Assembly: GCF_039555335.1 (NCBI RefSeq) | Contig: NC_092629.1 | Span: 4,359,912-4,423,911, forward strand | Source: Amphiura filiformis | Lineage: Eukaryota; Echinodermata; Ophiuroidea; Amphilepidida; Amphiuridae | Length of the DNA stretch: 64,000 bases | Direction: 5' to 3' | In this document: positions 57,439 to 64,000 of the stretch, in pieces | Position numbering within the stretch: the stretch's first letter is position 1 | Layout of the letters: the number at the start of each line of letters is the position of its first letter | Position numbers and translations under genes: made by a program | Notes under the pieces: generated by a model | What the model was told of the DNA's origin: nothing | The model's input: only the letters and a program-made list of their open reading frames with translations | The model's database searches: none

Positions 57439-57440
57439 GT

Positions 57441-57928
57441 TATAAGACCCCTTAGGTCGGTTTTATGACGGGTCTCATTTAGTAATTCTTCTTAGTAGAT
57501 TAGTGGTTATGTTAGACGACGGATGGTGTTAATAGTGAAGACAAAATCAAGACAGCATCAGGCCAGATGTGTGGTTCCTATTGATCCATGATTTATTGGC
57601 TGACAATCTTACAATATGAAAAGTTGATACGAAAAGTGAGAGAGAGAGCCACGATCTTCGCTCCGCTCCCCCCTTATATGCGACCCCACCCTACCATCGA
57701 TCCGGTATCTGGCGACTCTTGACCAATCGTAGCCGAGGATCGCCCGATACCCGTGATTGGCAGGGCGGTTCTCCAATAAAGAGGAGTGGCGCGCATGATC
57801 GATATTAGGCTGATATTATCTTTATCTTATCGCGGTATGGTAACTTTCCTCAACCTTTTTGTGGGGCTTTCCCTAGATGGCGCTCCACTCATTCGTTCCA
57901 GCCGGAGTATGATTCAGAGGGGCTTACA
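57441..57928 (-). repeat. 5' LTR (488 bp)
   Basis: Same sequence as 42318-42804 apart from three one-base homopolymer changes. It is followed by ATAT, matching the left flank. Confidence 0.96.
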
Positions 57929-59318
57929 ATATTACACAGTCAAGAATAGGCTCCATCATTTTTTTGTTCTGAACCCTCCCAGTCTCCCAAAACATCAAAA
58001 CATCAAAAGCGTTGCACTTATACTTTACTTAAGACTGTCCTTTTTCATATAACGCAGACAAAGTAGGGCCAACTTGCCTAGAAATGGTCAAATTTTGGCA
58101 AGAAATATCTCTGTGTAATCCTATGTAAGTCCCATATCACATCGTTATCGGCGATCGAGGTTTTTTTTTTTCTGAAGTTTGGTTGGTACCCACCAGCGTC
58201 ATGCATGTGACACGGCTAAAATAAGCGACCGGGAATCGGGGATCGTTAAAACGTCAACAAATTTCAAAACATAGAAAGCAGTAAACTTATTGGCGAGCGG
58301 TCCGAATTTTGAGCCATAACATAAGTTTACGTGGTGAACTATAGCCTAGCATATGTTCAGAACATCATACTAATTCACTTTCCCAATGGACTACCAAAAC
58401 ATGCCACCTTCGATGTACAGCTGTAATTTTCTCCCAAATATGTTTCACTTACCATTTCATGTTTGCTCAAGCTTGACCAGCACATGGTGAAGAATTTATA
58501 GAATCCATTTTCAACATGTATGTTCCTTCAAAATGACAATTTCATGTCAATATTCCCAGCAGCAGCTTCCTAAATGTCCAACTTTCATGAATTGATCAGA
58601 GATGTTATCATAGCATGTTCTGACCTTTATGACAATGTGCTTGGCCAAGCCTCCCAATTGCCATATCAACTCCCAACCACACTCATTGGGAGATGGCTTC
58701 TTCCCAAATGCAGGATAGGATGTTTTTTTCCATCTCATTCCTTGCACTGGCTGACCTATTCTTCAATACCATCTAGTGCAGAGAATAAGAACTATGCCTC
58801 AATATGATGATAATATGCACACATGTTCCAGATAATGATGCAATATTGCACACATCATTGCACATGCATGGCATGCTATGTCTTGAAATACCCTCCACTC
58901 AAGCATGCAAGCATTAACCAATGAGGAGTTAACATGTTGGCAATTTAGAAAGGGTTGCCATTTCATGCCTTTCTGCACACATTGGGGTGCTATGGATTAA
59001 ATGCTCAGTGGACACACAGTGACTTTTTTATTGCTTGCACTGCCTTGGGCTGTATTGAGGTGTAATAATTGGAAATCATGATTTGGGGTTATGTTTTGGA
59101 GTATATACATTGAACATATACAGCTGAAATTTGACTGTGGATATTTAAACTTTCTTGAACAAAGTGAGTACAAATTGGGGATCATATTTTTCAGACATGG
59201 AATAAGGACTTTTAATGCAAGTTGAAAGTGGTAGGTATACAGGAATTTTTATAACTGGTGTAGTTATCATGTTTTGAAATATACACTCTTTGACAGCTCT
59301 CTCCGTGCCTGTTTGAAT
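57929..59318. other. No gene recognised
   Basis: AT-rich flank of the LTR element. Short frames only; no element ends or coding similarity were seen. Confidence 0.45.
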
Positions 59319-59368
59319 GCCTGGTAATACCATGTACCCATACACTAGGTATGGGTACATGAGACCAG
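59319..59368. other. Perfect 12-bp stem-loop with outer stem
   Basis: CATGTACCCATA (59330-59341) pairs with TATGGGTACATG (59349-59360) around a 7-base loop. CCTGGT and ACCAGG at 59319 and 59363 extend it. The role is unknown. Confidence 0.8.
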
Positions 59369-59910
59369 GTATAAGCCTAGCATCAGCTCAGTAGCATGCT
59401 AGACTCCGCACACCGTCGACGTCCTATACGATAAATATAAATTTAATACTCCGTTGGTGAGAGACGGGCGAATGGTAGTGAGCGACAGGCGAGTGGTATT
59501 TCACTGAACGCAAGAAAAGGAGTTCTATCTGATTGGCTAGCAATCGATCGCTTAGGTCGCTCAGTAGTCAACTACAAACTCATGCATTCAATTCGATTGA
59601 AATCGATTATTCTATTATTGACGAAGACAAAGAGCGTGATAGTGTGTCAATAATGTACATTGTATTGCAGCTGGATTTTACATACATTCCTTTATATTAT
59701 TATTTCTCAAAGAGTTGAATATGATCACAATTTTTACCCAGGATTTCAAATTTTTACCCGCAAATTGCAGTTAAACATATCCACAGCAAAATACCGGTCC
59801 TCACTAATTAGTACATTTAATTTCCAGTTAGTACATTTAAACGAAACCTGTGATTTACGTGACAACAAATAAAATTTTCTTACAATAGAAATATCATATG
59901 GGATACTGAT

Positions 59911-61403
59911 ATGGTAGGCCGCAACCGCCACAACGTGGAGCTGCTACGCGTAGCTGACTTTTTGTTCCGTGGAGCCAAATTGACCAATCATGTTAGAGTT
60001 TTTCATTACTCGGAGGTAAAACTGACCAATCAAGTACGACTTACTCATTACGTGAAGCGAATTTAGTCATTAAGAATTTGCCAGACGAGCTTCACGTAGT
60101 TGCAAGATATCCTCGGTCACGATAGTTATGATTCAAAAAGTAATTTATGAAAAGTACGAACCGACTTATTATTAAGATGGACATGCACTCACAAGAAACT
60201 CATACAGTATTGTACACAACTATATAGCTAGGCAGAGTGGTGGTAAACCATGCACACAATTCTGCGATCTGCAGTGTACGCCGGGAGCTGATTTGTACAA
60301 CTTGCGCGGCGTGGCCTGCGGAATTCGACCTTCAGCAAACCAGTTCGGATTTACTTAATATACTAGTAGTAGGCCATACATACTGTAGTTACGGTACTGC
60401 CCGTTTTCCTATACACAATACTCAGTGCGCTCACCATTGACGCGTGACCTAGTGTATGTTAGAAGTATTATGCCATTGCCTATATGACGTCACTGTGTAA
60501 AAAATAACCAGTCAATATTTAAAGTATTCTCTGAAATTCTAGAAAATATAGTTTTGTAACATTTCCTAAATTTTTAGCTAATTTAGGTGTTTGGAAATAT
60601 TGGTACTTTTGTGTTTTAGCAAGGATATGTAAACGACAGATAACACCAAAAAATATGAACAAATTATTTCTAAACCGTGTTAAGTCTGCAAACCATTATG
60701 CTTCTCATTTTCAAGAACGCTGGTTAACAATAAGCAGACTATTGTCTCATTTCGTAAACAAAAGCCCAGACAGTATTGTTACCTTGCGTTCGCTTTATAA
60801 TCATTCACCCAACTGAAACTATAATACCAGCTCATTGTTCATTGCACAGGTAAAACAGACACAAGTGCAGTGTGTATTTAACCAGAGAAGATCTGATGTA
60901 ACATAGTTGAGCTGTTTTCATTGAGTGTTATCTTGGTTTAATAGCTTTTAATGGGGTTTAAGTCCTTCAAAGGTCGTGGTGAATTCTATGTAGGCATGAC
61001 TGCATCATGATTATTTTAAAGTCAACAACATTCAACAATATGATCACCGTGATAGTATGACAGTATCAGTACCGTGGGTGTCAGTGATCCTGGCCTGACA
61101 CAGTAGACAAACAAACAAACACGCCACACACATGGCACATGCATGCAAGGTAACATTGACTATACACTAATCAAACAATGGTATTGATCCTGTACAACTG
61201 TTTGTGGTTTATTTACATTCGATTCATTTAAAATCCACATAGTAAACATTAATTTTGGCAAGAGTTTTCTCTCTCTGGAACGATGATGCATCAACTGGCT
61301 CCGCGTAATGAAAAGATCTAACATGATTGGTCAATTTAGCTCCGCGAAGCGAAAAGTAAGCTACGCGTAGCAGCTCCACGTTGTGGCGGTTACGGCCAGC
61401 CAT
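59911..61403. mobile_element. 1.5-kb TIR element with 8-bp target duplication
   Basis: Terminal inverted repeats of about 97 bp, roughly 85 percent alike, start ATGGTAGGCCGCAACCGCC on the left and ATGGCTGGCCGTAACCGCC on the inverted right. ATACTGAT flanks both ends (59903-59910, 61404-61411). No transposase frame is visible. The interior holds dispersed repeat copy d. An 8-bp duplication fits hAT or related superfamilies, but the ends do not look like typical hAT ends. Confidence 0.88.
60386..61010 (-). repeat. Dispersed repeat family R, copy d
   Basis: It matches 15627-16250 in reverse orientation and lies within the TIR element at 59911-61403. Confidence 0.82.
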
Positions 61404-61411
61404 ATACTGAT

Positions 61412-62570
61412 CATGCGAAAATCGTAAAACATAGAATAGAAACAGTGTGGCCGGCTCTCAAAATCTCAAATTGTATGCATAGCCTGAGTCGCACGGCCTA
61501 TCTCGAACAAAATAGCTCAAAATCACCATGCGTAGTTGTTGAAAAACGTGAGGATTTATCGTACTACCACGGCAATTTTTAACACGAAGATATAGGGATG
61601 TTGACGGTGTGCTCCGGGGCTAGACTATGCCTAGTACAGGGATCTATACGGTGATTTTTTATTTTGGGTGGATCACCGTATTCTCTCGGTCAGAGCCACG
61701 TCACATCCATTCATGCAATCAATCATTCGATCAGGGGTCGCGCTAACCTGCGTTTCTGCGCGTATAGCGCATATTTTTAAGTTTGAGCGCATCTATTCAT
61801 TTTTGCATACCAGTTCAGGGGTTTTCATGCGCGCAGAAAAATGAAAACATGTGAAAGAAAAATAAAAGCTTCGATCTCCAATATTTACAACCTGTCCAGA
61901 AATTATGTATTAACATAAAATGCAATAACATAAATGTTGAAGTGAAGTCGCCGTAGCATTGTAACATAATTTAAAAATAAAAATAAAATACACACCGCCA
62001 GCGTAATTTAACACAGATTGTGATATTGTCTAGAATCACTGATGAGTTTTATTGCAGTACTGAATGACGACACGTACATGTATGTGAGTTGGTAATTTCT
62101 AATTCTAGGGATCGGTAAGAAATGCTTCAAGGGTGGTGTGTAGAGATATGCCAGCGGTGAAATACGAGGCCGTAGAAGAAAAAAGTGACAAAAATTTGCC
62201 CTTGAATTATGTTTTATAGTCAAAATACTCCAGTAATTCAATAAATATCATGATATTTGGCCTAAACTTGAACTCATTTGCAATGAAATGTCATTTTTTA
62301 TTGAGTAAATCATGGCTTTTTCACTCGTCCATGTGACTTGCAATGCTGTTGAATTCTGCACTTTGCCGAAGTTGAACTGCATTTTATGGAATTCGGCGAA
62401 CTTTTATGGCATAAAGCAACACTTTTAAAGCAAGTACACTGCGTGGGAACTTTCTTTAAAAGCCAGATAGTTGGTTAATAGCGAGAATTGCGGCGTGAAA
62501 GGGAGATTGCGTTTTTGCCAGGCCTTAACTATTTACACTTCATAACCAAAATCACAAAATCTGATACTGA
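61412..62570. other. No gene recognised
   Basis: AT-rich DNA with a few GCGC-rich words near 61740-61840. No coding similarity was seen. Confidence 0.45.
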
Positions 62571-63370
62571 TATATTCAGGCATTGAGTTTTGCAATGTGA
62601 CAGGTGTGCTGGAAATCGCACGCCTGGATAACCCGAGGTGTGCTTTTAGGTGTGCTGCAAATCGCACACCTAAATAAACCAAGGTGTGCTTTTTTCAAAA
62701 CTGGTGTATGACTATGATTTCATTTTCAGCTAAAACTTAGCAATTGTGACAACATACATGTACTTTTTTTAAATGGCCATGGTAAAAGCTCTGGGGTAAT
62801 GAATGGTGTATACTGCATAGATGTCCCTGGACTTTGGACTTATTGCTAGTGTCATTTGTAATTTTTTTTTTTTAATAAGTTTTTTTTTTTGGATTTAGAA
62901 TGTCCCTAGAATGTCCCTGGAACTTTAGAATGTCCCTGGAATTTTTTTTAATTAAAAAAAAAAAATTACAAAAAGATTTTAAAAAATTATAAATTCTTGT
63001 TTAAAATAGGCAAATTTGTAAATTATGTTCACATAATAATCTATGAATGATTTTAAAATGCATTTGTTTTGTATGCTTCTTTACTTCATAAATAGGTTGT
63101 AATGTGAACATCAATTATAAATTTGCCTATTTTGAACATGAATTTATAATTTTTTAAAATCTTTTTTGTAATTTTTTTTTCAAGTTTTAAAAAAAATTAA
63201 AAATATTTCAGGGACATTTTTAAGTTCAGGGACATTCTAAATAAAAATTTAAAAAATAATATTTTTTTTTTTTTTTAGGTGTGCGAAAAATCGCACCCTC
63301 GGCGTATTTTCAGGCGTGCGTATGGCGTGCGAATCGCACTTTTCACGCCTTAAAACTCAATCCTGTATAT
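62571..63370. mobile_element. Nested foldback elements
   Basis: The outer ends are inverse: TATATTCAGG..ATTGAGTTTT at 62571 and AAAACTCAATCCTGTATAT at 63352, followed inward by GTGCG/CGCAC-rich repeats. An inner unit (62894-63241) has ends TTTAGAATGTCCCT and AGGGACATTCTAAA. Its arms of about 70 bp (62964-63031 and 63101-63176) are nearly complementary. No coding. Confidence 0.72.
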
Positions 63371-64000
63371 TGAAACGGGCATTCAATACTTGACTAAACC
63401 CCTCATTTTAGGATTTGGCGCATATTTTAACACTTTCAGGGGTTCAGGGTTCTGAGAACCCCTGGTTTTAAAACCTAGTGCTACCCCTGCATTCGATTCA
63501 TCATCATTGCCATTGGAGTGAAAACAACTTATCGCATATTTTTATTTGCAGAGCCAGCTAGCTCGTTCACGTAGCGGTTCCGTTGTCCCACTGCGGCACT
63601 GGCCTACTACACCTATAAACGTAGATTGCATGGCGATCGGAGTGTTATCGTCAGAGCACCTCGGACTAAGAGCCAGCGAGTCGAACCTGGCACAATATAC
63701 ATTGTAGTGTGATAGCTTGTGATTTGTTCGAGCATATCTCTAACACGCAATGCATCCGTGAGCAAATTCGTGGCTAGTGTTTCTCGAGCAACTTGTGATG
63801 TACACTCCAGAGTTCAGTGAATGCAAATGTTGCATGTTTTCACTCCAGTGCTATTGTCAGCCGGTTCATCATGCCCGGATGCATGTCCGTCTGACAGAAT
63901 AGGCATTAGGCCCCTAACACTAACAGTTTCCCGTCACATAATTTCTGAAAACAAGTGAGGTACATGTAACTTTTTCATTATTTTATTCATTTAATCATTA
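63371..64000. other. No gene recognised
   Basis: No coding similarity, element end or RNA gene was seen up to the window edge. Confidence 0.45.

Larger units (their letters stand above)
42318..57928 (-). mobile_element. Complete Ty3/gypsy-type LTR retrotransposon, about 15.6 kb, with accessory ORFs
   Basis: Two near-identical LTRs in direct orientation bound the unit, and ATAT flanks it on both sides (42314-42317, 57929-57932). On the minus strand the order is 5' LTR, primer-binding site, leader with two unknown reading regions, gag, protease-RT-RNase H-integrase, a 359-codon RING-like ORF, long uncharacterised DNA, minisatellite, polypurine tract, 3' LTR. Domain order RT-RH-IN places it in Ty3/gypsy. 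Typical members are 5-7 kb; here more than 8 kb is outside gag and pol. LTR identity indicates a very recent insertion. Apparent frame breaks fall mainly in homopolymer runs. Confidence 0.95.

Overview
The window is eukaryotic nuclear DNA, AT-rich and very dense in transposable elements, with one multi-exon gene. The palindromic octamer TAGGCCTA occurs at least 25 times. Together with the mix of hAT, mariner, Helitron, LINE and Ty3-type elements and a vertebrate-like CYP46 gene with 12 introns, this suggests a marine invertebrate deuterostome, perhaps an echinoderm or hemichordate. The organism is an inference; no marker gene here fixes it.

Layout. 1-9.5 kb: no gene, only MITEs, microsatellites and degenerate repeats. 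9.5-11.6 kb (+): a 5'-truncated LINE with a 648-codon open reading frame carrying an RT domain. 15.6-19.9 kb: a dispersed repeat, a tRNA-like Pol III unit, a minus-strand Helitron that carries a 128-bp tandem repeat, and a hAT-type MITE. 20.0-30.3 kb (-): an intact cytochrome P450 gene of the CYP46 (cholesterol 24-hydroxylase) type. I traced 13 exons by protein similarity; all splice phases agree and give 508 residues. Its introns hold a near-perfect foldback, a MITE, microsatellites and telomere-like repeats. Decayed copies of part of its last exon and of the end of its first exon flank or sit within the gene. 31.6-36.4 kb: a satellite of about 62 bp, in both orientations, invaded by a mariner-like element that was then duplicated together with the array. 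36.5-42.1 kb: dispersed repeats, a 2.6-kb non-autonomous Helitron with purine tracts, a G/C-ended MITE and a LINE tail.

42.3-57.9 kb (-): a complete, very young Ty3/gypsy-type LTR retrotransposon of about 15.6 kb. Its 487/488-bp LTRs differ only by three homopolymer-length changes and are flanked by a 4-bp repeat. Gag, protease, RT, RNase H and integrase are recognisable. Pol takes only about 4 kb. The rest holds an unrecognised 359-codon reading frame ending in a RING-like Cys/His cluster, a single-pass membrane protein frame and a Cys-rich reading region in the 5' leader, and several kilobases of uncharacterised sequence. This accessory gene set is the most unusual content of the window. 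57.9-64 kb: a 1.5-kb TIR element with an 8-bp target duplication, a nested foldback element, and sequence without recognisable genes.

The only candidate host gene is the P450. Everything else recognised is mobile or repetitive. Frame breaks in the LTR element lie mostly in homopolymer runs and may be base-calling errors rather than decay.
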